DNA of 64,000 nt, from the NCBI GenBank assembly GCA_016214955.1, contig JACRMN010000007.1:1-64000 (forward strand), written 5' to 3'. The notes beneath the pieces were generated by a model. It was given only the letters and a program-made list of their open reading frames with translations, was not told the DNA's origin and searched no databases. Below, piece by piece: positions 30,094 through 38,643 of this stretch. Each line of letters starts with the position of its first letter. Within the stretch, counting starts at the first letter, position 1. This DNA comes from Deltaproteobacteria bacterium. GTDB lineage: Bacteria > Myxococcota > Myxococcia > Myxococcales > Anaeromyxobacteraceae. Made by a program: the position numbers and the translations under genes.

Positions 30094-31971
30094 ATGCGCG
30101 CACGCCTCCTCCTCGCCGTCCTCGCCCTCGCGTCCCTCGCCCCGCCCGCCCTCGCCCGGGAGCGGTCGGAGATCCCGGAGAAGTACACCTGGAACCTCCG
30201 GGACTTCTTCCCGTCGGACCAGGCCTGGCAGAAGGCGCGCGACGACTTCCGCGCCCGGCTCCCCGGCATGGCCGCCCACCGCGGGCACCTCGGCGACTCG
30301 GCCGAGGCGCTGCAGCGGGGGCTCGACGCCATGTTCGACCAGCAGCTGGCCCTCGAGCGGCTGGCCGTCTACGCCTTCACGCGCAGCGACGAGGACACCC
30401 GCGCCGACGCGCCGAGGGCCATGCGCCAGGAGGTGCAGCAGCTCAACACCGAGCACGGCGCCTCCGTCTCCTTCGTCCGCCCCGAGATCCTGGCCATCGG
30501 CCCCGAAAAGGTCCGCGCCTTCCAGTCGGGCCGGAAGGAGCTCGCGCCCTACCGCCAGTACCTGGACGACGTGCTGCGCTGGAAGCCGCACACGCTGGGT
30601 CCGGCGGAGGAGAAGGTGATCGCCGAGGCCTCGGCCCTGCAGGGCAGCCCCGCCTCCGTCTACGGCGTGCTCAAGGACGCCGACCTGCCCTGGCCCACCG
30701 TCAAGCTCTCCACCGGCGAGGTCCGGCTCGACGCGGCCGCCTTCACCCTGCACCGCGCCGACCGCAACCGGGAGGACCGCGCCAAGGTCTTCGAGGCCTA
30801 CTTCGGCGCCTTCAAGACCTACCAGCGGACCTTCGGCGCCACGCTCTACGGACAGCTCCGGGCCCACGTCTTCGAGAAGAACGTGCGCGGCTTCGCCTCC
30901 ACGCTCGACCTGGCGCTCTTCCGCGACGCCATCCCGGCCAGCGTCTACCGGCAGCTCGTCGCCGACGTCCGCGGGAGCCTCCCCACGCTCCACCGCTACC
31001 TCAAGCTGCGCCAGCGCATGCTGGGCCTGCCCAAGCTCTCGTACATCGACCTGTACGTGCCGCTGGTGGAGAAGGTGGACCTGACCTTCACGCCCGAGGA
31101 GGCGATGAAGATCACCCTCGAGGCCTTCGCGCCGCTCGGCAAGCCCTACACCGACGTGCTCCGCAAGGGCTACGAGAGCCGCTGGACCGACTTCCTCCCC
31201 TCCACCGGCAAGCGGCCCGGCGCCTACTCCTGGGGCGTCTGGGGCGTGCACCCCATCCAGCTCCTCAACTTCAACGGCCAGTACGACGACCTCTCCACGC
31301 TGGCGCACGAGGCCGGCCACTCGGTCCACCGCTACCTGTCCGACACCACCCAGCCCTACGCCTCGTCCGACTCCGCCATCTTCGTGGCCGAGGTCGCCTC
31401 CACGCTCAACGAGCAGCTCCTCTTCCAGCACATGATGGCGCGCACCAAGGACGACCCCACCCGGCTGGCGCTCCTCGGCGAGCTGCTCGACCGGATGCGC
31501 GGCACGCTCTTCCGCCAGGCGATGTTCGCCGAGTTCGAGCTCGCCATCCACGAGGCGGCCGAGAAGGGCGAGTCGCTCACCGGCGAGAAGCTCTCGGCCC
31601 TCTACCTGGGGCTGGCCCGCGAGTACCACGGCCACGCCCAGGGGGTGTGCCAGGTGGACGACTTCATCGGCCAGGAGTGGGCCTACATCCCCCACTTCTA
31701 CCGGGACTTCTACGTCTACCAGTACGCCACCAGCCTCACCGCCTCCATCGCCTTCGCCGAGGCCATCCAGGCCGAGGCGGCCGCCGGCAAGACCGACACC
31801 CGCGACCGCTACCTCGCCATGCTCAAGGCCGGCGGCTCCCGGTATCCGATCGAGCTCCTGCGCACCGCGGGCGTCGACCCCACCACCTCGGCGCCCTTCC
31901 AGGCCTCGATGAAGGTGATGAACCGGGTGATGGACGAGATGGAGCGCATCCTCGCGAAGCAGGGGCACTGA
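30094..31971 (+). CDS. pepF: Oligoendopeptidase F, M3 family, with signal peptide
   Basis: A 625-residue zinc peptidase. The metal site HEAGH is at residues 405-409 with downstream Glu in VAEVASTLNEQLL, as expected for M3. The N-terminal part (SEIPEKYTWNLRDFFPSDQAW) is the typical PepF opening. Unlike the usual cytoplasmic PepF, residues 1-21 look like a cleavable signal peptide (LLLAVLALASLAPPALA), so it may act in the periplasm or outside the cell on oligopeptides. ATG 30094 follows GGGAGA; an in-frame ATG at 30070 is an alternative start. Two tandem hairpins follow the stop. Confidence 0.9.
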   Translation: MRARLLLAVLALASLAPPALARERSEIPEKYTWNLRDFFPSDQAWQKARDDFRARLPGMAAHRGHLGDSAEALQRGLDAMFDQQLALERLAVYAFTRSDEDTRADAPRAMRQEVQQLNTEHGASVSFVRPEILAIGPEKVRAFQSGRKELAPYRQYLDDVLRWKPHTLGPAEEKVIAEASALQGSPASVYGVLKDADLPWPTVKLSTGEVRLDAAAFTLHRADRNREDRAKVFEAYFGAFKTYQRTFGATLYGQLRAHVFEKNVRGFASTLDLALFRDAIPASVYRQLVADVRGSLPTLHRYLKLRQRMLGLPKLSYIDLYVPLVEKVDLTFTPEEAMKITLEAFAPLGKPYTDVLRKGYESRWTDFLPSTGKRPGAYSWGVWGVHPIQLLNFNGQYDDLSTLAHEAGHSVHRYLSDTTQPYASSDSAIFVAEVASTLNEQLLFQHMMARTKDDPTRLALLGELLDRMRGTLFRQAMFAEFELAIHEAAEKGESLTGEKLSALYLGLAREYHGHAQGVCQVDDFIGQEWAYIPHFYRDFYVYQYATSLTASIAFAEAIQAEAAAGKTDTRDRYLAMLKAGGSRYPIELLRTAGVDPTTSAPFQASMKVMNRVMDEMERILAKQGH

Positions 31972-31973
31972 CC

Positions 31974-32022
31974 CGGCCCCTTCGGGGCCGTCGTCTGCGA
32001 GGCCGAGCCCGCCCCCGGGCTC
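31974..32022 (+). terminator. Tandem stem-loops after pepF
   Basis: The first hairpin starts 3 nt after the stop: CGGCCCC (31974-31980), loop TTC, GGGGCCG (31984-31990). The second is GAGCCCG (32005-32011), loop CCCC, CGGGCTC (32016-32022). Both stems are perfect at 7 bp. The first is followed by TCGTCT, a weak T-containing tail. Together they probably end pepF transcription and insulate the polysaccharide operon at 32198. Confidence 0.6.
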
Positions 32023-32197
32023 TCCGGCATCCGAGCACCGCACCACGCCCGCGGCAGACGGTCGCGGACGTCACCCTGCGTGATGGCGGCGGGCGCGCCG
32101 GCACATCCACCCACCTCGATCCCGGACCGGGCACCCCAGAAGGACGTGGCTCGGCGCCCGCTTCGGGTGTCAACAGGTCCGGGAGGCGGGGAGGACC

Positions 32198-33070
32198 ATG
32201 AGACCCACGGCACTGGTGACGGGCGTCGGCGGCCCGGCGGGAAGGGCCGGCGCCGCGTGGCTGGCGGAGCGCGGCTACCGCGTGGTGGGCACCGACATCC
32301 GCGAGGTCCCCTCGCCGGCCGCCGTGCTCCGGGTGGTGCCGCCGGCCCGCGACCCGGCCTTCGCGGAGGCGCTCCTGCGGGTCGCCGAGGAGGAGGGCGC
32401 CGGCATCGTCATCCCCACCGTCACCGAGGAGCTGCCTCTGGTGGCCCGGCTGCGCCCGGCGCTGCGGGCCCGGGGCATCGCCTGCACGGTCTCCGATCTC
32501 CCCGGCATCGACGTGGCCGGCGACAAGCTCCTCACCGCCGAGCAGCTCCGCGCCAGCGGCGTGCAGGCGCCCGACACCTTTCCCGGGGCCACCCCCCGCG
32601 CCGCCCTGCTCGTCACCCTCGGGCTCCCGCTGCTCTCCAAGCCGCGCTTCGGGCGCGGCGGGCGCGGCGTGCAGGTCCACCGGACGGAGGAGGAGGTGGT
32701 CCGCGCCGGCCCCGACGAGGTGGTCTGGCAGGCCTTCCTCCCGGGCGAGGAGTACGACGTGAACCTCTTCCTGGAGCGGGACGGGACCGCGCCCGCGGCG
32801 GTGACGCTGCGCAAGACCGGCCTGCGCGAGGGGCTGGTGGGCAACGCCATCGCGGTGGAGCGGGTGGACCGGCCCGACGTGGCGGCGCTGGGAGTTGCCG
32901 CCGGGCGTGCGCTCGGCCTCTTCGGACCGCTCGACGTGGACATCCGGATGGGAACCGACGGGGTGCCGGCCGTGCTGGAGGTGAACGCGCGGCTCGGCGC
33001 CAACGTCCTGTCGGCGCGCGAGGTGCTGGTGGCCCTCGACGACGCCTGGAGGAACGGAAGATGCGCTTGA
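32198..33070 (+). CDS. ATP-grasp ligase, first gene of the polysaccharide-like operon
   Basis: A 290-residue ATP-grasp protein. An N-terminal Rossmann-like pre-ATP-grasp segment (ALVTGVGGPAGRAGA) precedes an ATP-grasp fold: LLSKPRFGRGGRGVQVH (ATP-binding Lys and glycine-rich loop), VWQAFLPGEEYDVNLF, and the metal-binding C-terminal VLEVNARLGANVLSA. It resembles CarB-like/PylC-like ligases that join a carboxylate to an amine. The ATG of the next gene lies within its last codons (10-nt overlap), so the two are translationally coupled. A possible role is attaching an amino acid or carboxylate to an exposed hexosamine amine, which is only an inference from the operon. RBS is GGGGAGGACC. Confidence 0.75.
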   Translation: MRPTALVTGVGGPAGRAGAAWLAERGYRVVGTDIREVPSPAAVLRVVPPARDPAFAEALLRVAEEEGAGIVIPTVTEELPLVARLRPALRARGIACTVSDLPGIDVAGDKLLTAEQLRASGVQAPDTFPGATPRAALLVTLGLPLLSKPRFGRGGRGVQVHRTEEEVVRAGPDEVVWQAFLPGEEYDVNLFLERDGTAPAAVTLRKTGLREGLVGNAIAVERVDRPDVAALGVAAGRALGLFGPLDVDIRMGTDGVPAVLEVNARLGANVLSAREVLVALDDAWRNGRCA

Positions 33071-34362
33071 CCCTCGCCCTCACGCTGGCCCTGGCCCTGG
33101 CCGGCACCCTGCCGGCACCCGCCGCCGGGCAGGATGCCGCCGGCCTCTCGGCGCGCGGCGACGCCCTGCGCAGGGCCGGCGACTACGACGGCGCGGTGGA
33201 GGCGCTGCGGGCCGCCATCGCCGCCGGCGACCGCTCGGCCGAGACCTGGAAGCGCCTGGGCTGGGCCGAGAAGGCCCGCCGGCGCTACGCCGCCGCCGGG
33301 GAGGCGCTCGCGCAGGCGATCCTGGCCGACCCCCGGGACCGGGAGGCGCAGGACGACCTCGCCGACCTGCGGCGCAGCCGCGGCCTGCGGCTCTCGGGCT
33401 GGCTGGGCGGCGACGAGCCCGGCACCTCGAAGCAGGCCGTCAACGCCGAGCTCTGGTACGGCGGCCTCGACCGGCTGGAGCTCAAGGGCGGCTACGGCTA
33501 CAGCGACGCCATCTTCTACGAGTCGCAGAAGGGCTTCGCCACCGCCTACTGGTTCTACGCACCCGACTCCTACCTCCAGGCCGACCTCACCTACCGCGGG
33601 TACTCCTACCCGGCCCAGCAGAACGGCACGCCGCCCAACCCCGACACCACCTCCTACGAGCAGGCGCCGCGGGCCACGCTGGAGCTGCAGCACTGGTTCG
33701 GCCGCGGCCTGCGCACCACCCTCGCCTACCAGCTCTACGCCCCCACCTTCGCCCACGACACCTCGACGCGCATCTGGAACCACAAGCTCACCGGCGAGGT
33801 GATGGTGCCGCTCCCGGGCGGCTTCCGCGCCGGCGCGCTGCTCGGGGCCCTGCGCGACCCCGACCCGAAGAAGACCCTCATCCGGAACCGGGACATCCCC
33901 GGCCTGGGCCCGGTGGGCAGCGACGGCAACTGCGACCCCGCCACCGCCCCGGCCACCTGCGCCGCGGCCACGGCCGTGGTGTACAAGGTCGAGCCGCTCT
34001 TCGGCGGGTTCGTGGGCTTCGAGGCCTCGCGCTGGGGGCTGGAGGTCCGGGGGATCACCAACCGCGACCTCGACGCCAGCTACTCCTTCTCGCTGCTCAC
34101 CACCCTCTCGGTCCAGCCGTTCGATCGCGCCGAGGCCGTGCTCGCCTGGGTCCACGACCGCTACGCCACCATCTCGGCCTTCTCCGGCAGGAGCGGCGAC
34201 GTGCTCTGGGCCTCCGGCCGCTACTGGGTGCTGCCCTGGGTGGCGGCGGGCGGCGGCGTGAAGTGGGTCAACAACCCCAGCCCGCAGAGCCGCACCGACC
34301 CGGGCTGGCGCAACTCGGCCACGCTGCTCCTCAACCTCGAGATCCGCACCGGCCTCTTCTAG
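33061..34362 (+). CDS. Exported TPR and outer-membrane beta-barrel protein (PgaA/YaiO-like)
   Basis: A 433-residue protein with a signal peptide (residues 1-24, ending PAAGQ). Residues 28-110 hold two to three TPR-like helical pairs (LSARGDALRRAGDYDGAVEALRAA cited in part). From about residue 125 the sequence becomes alternating, aromatic-rich strands (YGGLDRLELKGGYGYSD, YLQADLTYRGYSYP) that end in a terminal Phe (RTGLF), typical of an outer-membrane barrel. This TPR-plus-barrel order recalls PgaA, which exports poly-N-acetylglucosamine. A disordered-looking Pro/Thr loop and a Cys-containing loop interrupt it. It overlaps the ATP-grasp gene and is 6 nt from the next gene. Export of the operon's glycan is the likely job. 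Confidence 0.72.
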   Translation: MRLTLALTLALALAGTLPAPAAGQDAAGLSARGDALRRAGDYDGAVEALRAAIAAGDRSAETWKRLGWAEKARRRYAAAGEALAQAILADPRDREAQDDLADLRRSRGLRLSGWLGGDEPGTSKQAVNAELWYGGLDRLELKGGYGYSDAIFYESQKGFATAYWFYAPDSYLQADLTYRGYSYPAQQNGTPPNPDTTSYEQAPRATLELQHWFGRGLRTTLAYQLYAPTFAHDTSTRIWNHKLTGEVMVPLPGGFRAGALLGALRDPDPKKTLIRNRDIPGLGPVGSDGNCDPATAPATCAAATAVVYKVEPLFGGFVGFEASRWGLEVRGITNRDLDASYSFSLLTTLSVQPFDRAEAVLAWVHDRYATISAFSGRSGDVLWASGRYWVLPWVAAGGGVKWVNNPSPQSRTDPGWRNSATLLLNLEIRTGLF

Positions 34363-34368
34363 CCGCCG

Positions 34369-36195
34369 ATGGCCCGCCCCCTCCCGCTCCTCGCCGCCGC
34401 GCTCCTGGCCGCCGCCGGCGAGGGGCGAGCGCTCGCGCCGCTGGCGCCCCTGGCCCTGGCCCAGGGCCGCAGGGCGCCCGAGGGCGAGCCAGCCGCCGGC
34501 CCGGCGATGAGGCCCACCATCGAGGGGCTGCGCCGCTACGCCGAGGCGCAGGTGCGGGCCCGCAAGCTCCCCGAGGCCATCCACGCCTACCAGCAGATCC
34601 TGCGGATGGCGCCGGGCGACGACGACGCCCTGGCCCACCTGGCGCAGCTCCAGGCCTGGAGCGGCGACCACGACCGGGCCATCGTCCTCTACCGCGACGC
34701 CATCGCCCGCCGGCCCGGCGACCTCGGGCTCCGGAGCGATCTCGCCGACGTGCTCACCTGGGCGCGGCGGCTCGAGGAGGCGGAGCGGCTCTACGAGGAG
34801 GTGCTGGCCCGCGACCCGGAGCACCACGAGGCGCTCAAGGGGCTGGCCCGGGCGCGGCTGCTGCACGGCGACGCCGCCGGGGCCGCCGGCGCGCTGGCGC
34901 GGGCCCTGGCCCTCTACCCCGACGACGCCGACCTCCACCGCGAGAGCGCCCGGCTCCACACCCAGACCGGCGAGCTCGACAGGGCGGTGGAGGAGCTGCG
35001 GGCGGCGACCCGGCTCCTGCCCGGCGAACCGTCGCTGCTGCGCCAGCTCGGCGAGGTGCTGCTGCAGAAGAAGGACTTCGCGGCCGCCGCCGGGGTCTGG
35101 ACCCAGGTGGCGCAGCTCGAGCCCGAGTCGCCGGCCGCCCAGGTGGCCCTGGCCCGGGCCTTCCTGGGCATGGGCAAGCTGGCCGCCGCCCGCGAGCACG
35201 CCGACCTGGCGCTGCGCCTCGGCCCGAGCGACGCCGCCGCGGCGCAGGTCTCGGCGGAGCTCTCCCGCGAGGCGGGCCTGGCGCCGCTTCGCACCGCGGG
35301 CGAGTGGTTCGAGGTGCTGGCCTACGTCTCGCTCCTGCCTCTGGTGCTGCTGGTGGCCCGGAAGACCCGGCGCTCGCTGCGCCGCCGGCCGGCCGCCTGG
35401 ACCTTCGCCATCTACGTGGCCCCGGCCTTCATCCTCCTCAACGTCGTCTCCCACTTCGCCCGCGGCTGGCTCGCCCGCTGGGTGGACGTCCGCATCTTCG
35501 AGGCCGCCACCGAGGTGGTGCTGTTCCTGGGCCTGGGGGCGGCCTTCCTGGCGGTGCTCCGGGCCGAGCCGCCGGTGCGCGAGTTCGCCGACCAGGTGGT
35601 GCTGGCCATCGGCGCCCACCCCGACGACGTCGAGCTGGGGTGCGCGGGCTTCCTTGCCAAGCTCAAGGCCAGCGGCGCCCAGGTCCACGCGCTCACCCTG
35701 ACCCGCGGCGAGCAGGGCACCTCGGGCGGCGACCGGGTGGGCGAGGCCCGGCGCGCCGCCGCCTTCCTGCGGCTCGACGGCCACGAGGTGCTCGACCTGC
35801 CCGACACCGGGCTCTCGGACCAGGTGCCGGCGGTGAAGGCCGCCATCGAGGCCCGGGTGAAGGCGCTCCGGCCCACCCTGGTGCTGACCCACACCGACGT
35901 GGACGTGCACGGCGACCACCGGGCGGTCCACGCCGCCACCCGCGAGGCGGCGCGAGCGGTCCCGACGCTGCTGTGCTACGAGGACGTTTCCACCACGGCG
36001 CAGTTCACCCCCAACCTCTACGTGGACATCGGGAGCTACCTCGACGACCACCTCCGGGCCTGCGCCTTCCACCAGAGCCAGGCCCACCGGAGCTACATGG
36101 ATCCGCAGGTCATCCAGGGGCGCGCCGCCCACCGGGGGATGCAGATCGGAGCCCACTTCGCCCTGGCGTTCCGGGCGGTGAGCCTGATCCGCTGA
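34369..36195 (+). CDS. TPR protein with membrane anchor and PIG-L (LmbE-like) deacetylase domain
   Basis: A 608-residue fusion. Residues 1-30 look like a signal or anchor; residues 50-310 hold about seven TPR units. Three hydrophobic segments follow (around 320-335, 350-370, 385-400), with RKTRRSLRRR between the first two, so by the positive-inside rule the TPRs are periplasmic and the C-terminus cytoplasmic. Residues 410-605 form a PIG-L domain: AHPDDVE (H417, D419, D420) and HGDH (H514-H517), the zinc site of GlcNAc N-deacetylases. It therefore probably deacetylates a hexosamine precursor or nascent chain. The next gene, the GT2 synthase, starts 3 nt later. Confidence 0.82.
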   Translation: MARPLPLLAAALLAAAGEGRALAPLAPLALAQGRRAPEGEPAAGPAMRPTIEGLRRYAEAQVRARKLPEAIHAYQQILRMAPGDDDALAHLAQLQAWSGDHDRAIVLYRDAIARRPGDLGLRSDLADVLTWARRLEEAERLYEEVLARDPEHHEALKGLARARLLHGDAAGAAGALARALALYPDDADLHRESARLHTQTGELDRAVEELRAATRLLPGEPSLLRQLGEVLLQKKDFAAAAGVWTQVAQLEPESPAAQVALARAFLGMGKLAAAREHADLALRLGPSDAAAAQVSAELSREAGLAPLRTAGEWFEVLAYVSLLPLVLLVARKTRRSLRRRPAAWTFAIYVAPAFILLNVVSHFARGWLARWVDVRIFEAATEVVLFLGLGAAFLAVLRAEPPVREFADQVVLAIGAHPDDVELGCAGFLAKLKASGAQVHALTLTRGEQGTSGGDRVGEARRAAAFLRLDGHEVLDLPDTGLSDQVPAVKAAIEARVKALRPTLVLTHTDVDVHGDHRAVHAATREAARAVPTLLCYEDVSTTAQFTPNLYVDIGSYLDDHLRACAFHQSQAHRSYMDPQVIQGRAAHRGMQIGAHFALAFRAVSLIR

Positions 36196-36198
36196 GCG

Positions 36199-38634
36199 AT
36201 GACCCTCCTCGCCGCCCTGTTCTGGGCCTTCGGCCTGACGGTCTTCGTCCTGGGACTGCAGGGGCTGCTCTACTTCCCGCTCACCGTCGCCTACGAGGTG
36301 TGGAAGCGCCGGGCGCTGGCCCGGCTCCCGCCCTTCACCGGCAGGGTCACGGTGGTGGTGCCGGCCTACAACGAGGGGCGGACCATCCGCCTGGCCCTCG
36401 AAACGCTGCTGGAGTCGGAGGGCGTGGACCTGGAGGTGGTGGTGGTGGACGACGGCTCCACCGACGGCACCGCCGACCTCGTCCAGGACCTCCACGACCA
36501 GGGGCGCATCCGGCTCCTGCGGCAGGCCAACGCCGGCAAGGCCCGCGCCCTCGACGCCGGCATCGCCGCCGCCACCGGCGAGGTGGTGCTCTACACCGAC
36601 GCCGACAGCCTCTTCTACCGGCGCACCGTGGCCCAGATGGCCCGCTGGTTCGCCGACCCGGCCATCGACGCGGTCTGCGGCAACGACGCGCCGCTGCGGG
36701 CCGGCACCGGGCTGCAGAAGCTCCTGGTCATCACCACCCACATCGGCACCGGCTACGTGCGCCGCGCCCTCTCGCTGCTGCGCTGCCTGCCCATCATCTC
36801 CGGCAACCTGGGGGCCATCCGCCGCCGGGTGCTGCAGGAGATCGGCGGCTTCCGGCCGATCTGGGGCGAGGACCTGGAGATCACCTGGCGGCTCCAGGCC
36901 CACGGCAAGCGCATCGTCTTCGACCCCGAGCCGGCGGTGCTGGCCGACTGCCCCGCCACCTTCGCCGCCCTGTGGAAGCAGCGGGTCCGGTGGGTGCGCA
37001 GCTACCTCAAGATCGCCTGGCTGCACCGCGGCCTCTTCTTCCGCCGCGCCGCCTTCCCCTTCTCCCTCTACCTGCCGGTGAACTTCGCCAACATGGCGCT
37101 GGTCCCGCTGCTGCAGACCGCGCTCTTCCTGGCGCTGCCGCTGGCGCTGACCCAGGGCTGGCTGCGGCCCGGCGGGACCTGGGAGGTGCTTGCCTGGCTG
37201 GGCCTGCCGTTCTTCGCCGCGGTGGCCGTCTACTCCATCCTGCTCGACCGGGAGCCGGGGGACCTCCGCTACCTGCCGTGGGGGCTGTGGATCCTGCCGG
37301 TCTCCTACTTCTTCAACGCCGTTGTCTTCTACTCATGGTGGAAAGAGATGCGCCGAGCCGAGGAGAAGTGGGAGAAGATCGGGCGGCTGGGGCCGGCCCC
37401 GGCCGCGCCGCGCGCCTGGGCCTTCGCCGCCGCCCTGGTGGCGGTGGCCCTGGCCGGGGCGGCCGCCACCTGGACGGTGATGGTGCGCCGCGAGCAGGAG
37501 CGGGCGCCGCCGCCGGCGCCGCAGGTGCTGGGGGCCGAGGCGGCCCGGCCCGCCTTCCAGCTCTCCCTCTCCACCCACTTCGACGCCTGGCCCGACTGGC
37601 GCGACGCCACCCGCCAGCTCCTGTCGCGGCCGGTGGTGGGGATGGTGGACATGGTGGGCGTCGGCGCCGGGCGCACCGAGTGGACCTACTTCCGCTGGGA
37701 GGGGCACGAGGACCGCTGGTCCAACCACCAGAAGGGAGAGGCCCGCGACCTGCTGCGCACCGCCACCGAGGAGCTGCGGCGGCGCGGCCACCGGGTGGCG
37801 GCCTTCATCGACCTCTACGCGCCCCAGTGGATCGCGGGCCACCCCGGCACCGCCGCCGTGCAGGTGAACGGCAAGCCGCACGCCGAGCAGGTGAGCCTGG
37901 CGGAGCTGTGCGAGGGGCGCTTCGGCGACCTGGTGCTGGAGATGGTGGAGTACCTCGCGGCCCACTACCCCGTCGACGCGGTGGACCTGACGGAGGCCTC
38001 CTACGGCGACACCTCCTATGGAGAGGCCGACCTGGACTCCTACCGCCGGGTCACCGGCAGGAAGGCCTGGCCCCGCGACTGGCGCGGCCGCGTCGACGTG
38101 AACGACCCCAGCGTCTGGGAGTGGAAGACCCGGCTCTTCACCGGCTTCGTGGCCCGCGCCGCCGAGGCCGCCCACCGCCACGGCAAGCTCCTCTACGTGG
38201 ACGTGGCCGCGAGCTGGAAGGACCTGTCGCGCGACGGCCGCGACCACGGGCAGGACTACCGCGAGCTCCTGCGCCACGCCGACCACCTGGTGGTCTGGGA
38301 CTACTGGGTGCTGGAGGGCCAGCCGCCGGAGGCCTCGAAGGCCCTGGCCGAGCGGCTGGGCGCGGTGCTGCCGCCGGGCCGCTGGACGCTGTCGCTGGGC
38401 CTGTGGGGCCCGGGGGGCCGCCCGGTCACGCCCGAGGAGCTGGCGCAGGGGCTGGCCTTCTCGCTGGCGGGCGGAGCCCGGCGCATCTGGGTGACGCCCA
38501 ACGACCAGCTCAGGCCTCCCCACTGGGAGGAGATCCTGCGCGCCTGGATCGTGCCGGTGAAGCCGCCGCGCCCGGCCCCCGCATCGGTCCCCACCCCTGC
38601 GGGCCTGCCCCCGGCCGCGCCCGAGAAGCGGTAG
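36199..38634 (+). CDS. Processive GT2 glycosyltransferase fused to a periplasmic glycosidase-like domain
   Basis: An 811-residue fusion. N-terminal TM helix (3-30); cytoplasmic GT2 domain (45-265) with DDGS (84-87), TDAD (133-136), GED (223-225) and QRVRW (261-265), the full motif set of processive synthases such as PgaC or hyaluronan synthase. Three TM helices follow (about 275-380), then a fifth (about 405-425) that puts the C-terminus in the periplasm. Residues 450-790 resemble a TIM-barrel glycosidase (STHFDAWPDW, FIDLYAPQW, DLTEASYGDTSYGE, YVDVAASWKDL), like the C-terminal PgaB hydrolase region. It would make and perhaps trim a hexosamine glycan. It sits between the PIG-L gene and yqgE. 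Confidence 0.8.
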   Translation: MTLLAALFWAFGLTVFVLGLQGLLYFPLTVAYEVWKRRALARLPPFTGRVTVVVPAYNEGRTIRLALETLLESEGVDLEVVVVDDGSTDGTADLVQDLHDQGRIRLLRQANAGKARALDAGIAAATGEVVLYTDADSLFYRRTVAQMARWFADPAIDAVCGNDAPLRAGTGLQKLLVITTHIGTGYVRRALSLLRCLPIISGNLGAIRRRVLQEIGGFRPIWGEDLEITWRLQAHGKRIVFDPEPAVLADCPATFAALWKQRVRWVRSYLKIAWLHRGLFFRRAAFPFSLYLPVNFANMALVPLLQTALFLALPLALTQGWLRPGGTWEVLAWLGLPFFAAVAVYSILLDREPGDLRYLPWGLWILPVSYFFNAVVFYSWWKEMRRAEEKWEKIGRLGPAPAAPRAWAFAAALVAVALAGAAATWTVMVRREQERAPPPAPQVLGAEAARPAFQLSLSTHFDAWPDWRDATRQLLSRPVVGMVDMVGVGAGRTEWTYFRWEGHEDRWSNHQKGEARDLLRTATEELRRRGHRVAAFIDLYAPQWIAGHPGTAAVQVNGKPHAEQVSLAELCEGRFGDLVLEMVEYLAAHYPVDAVDLTEASYGDTSYGEADLDSYRRVTGRKAWPRDWRGRVDVNDPSVWEWKTRLFTGFVARAAEAAHRHGKLLYVDVAASWKDLSRDGRDHGQDYRELLRHADHLVVWDYWVLEGQPPEASKALAERLGAVLPPGRWTLSLGLWGPGGRPVTPEELAQGLAFSLAGGARRIWVTPNDQLRPPHWEEILRAWIVPVKPPRPAPASVPTPAGLPPAAPEKR

Positions 38635-38643
38635 GCTGGGGCG

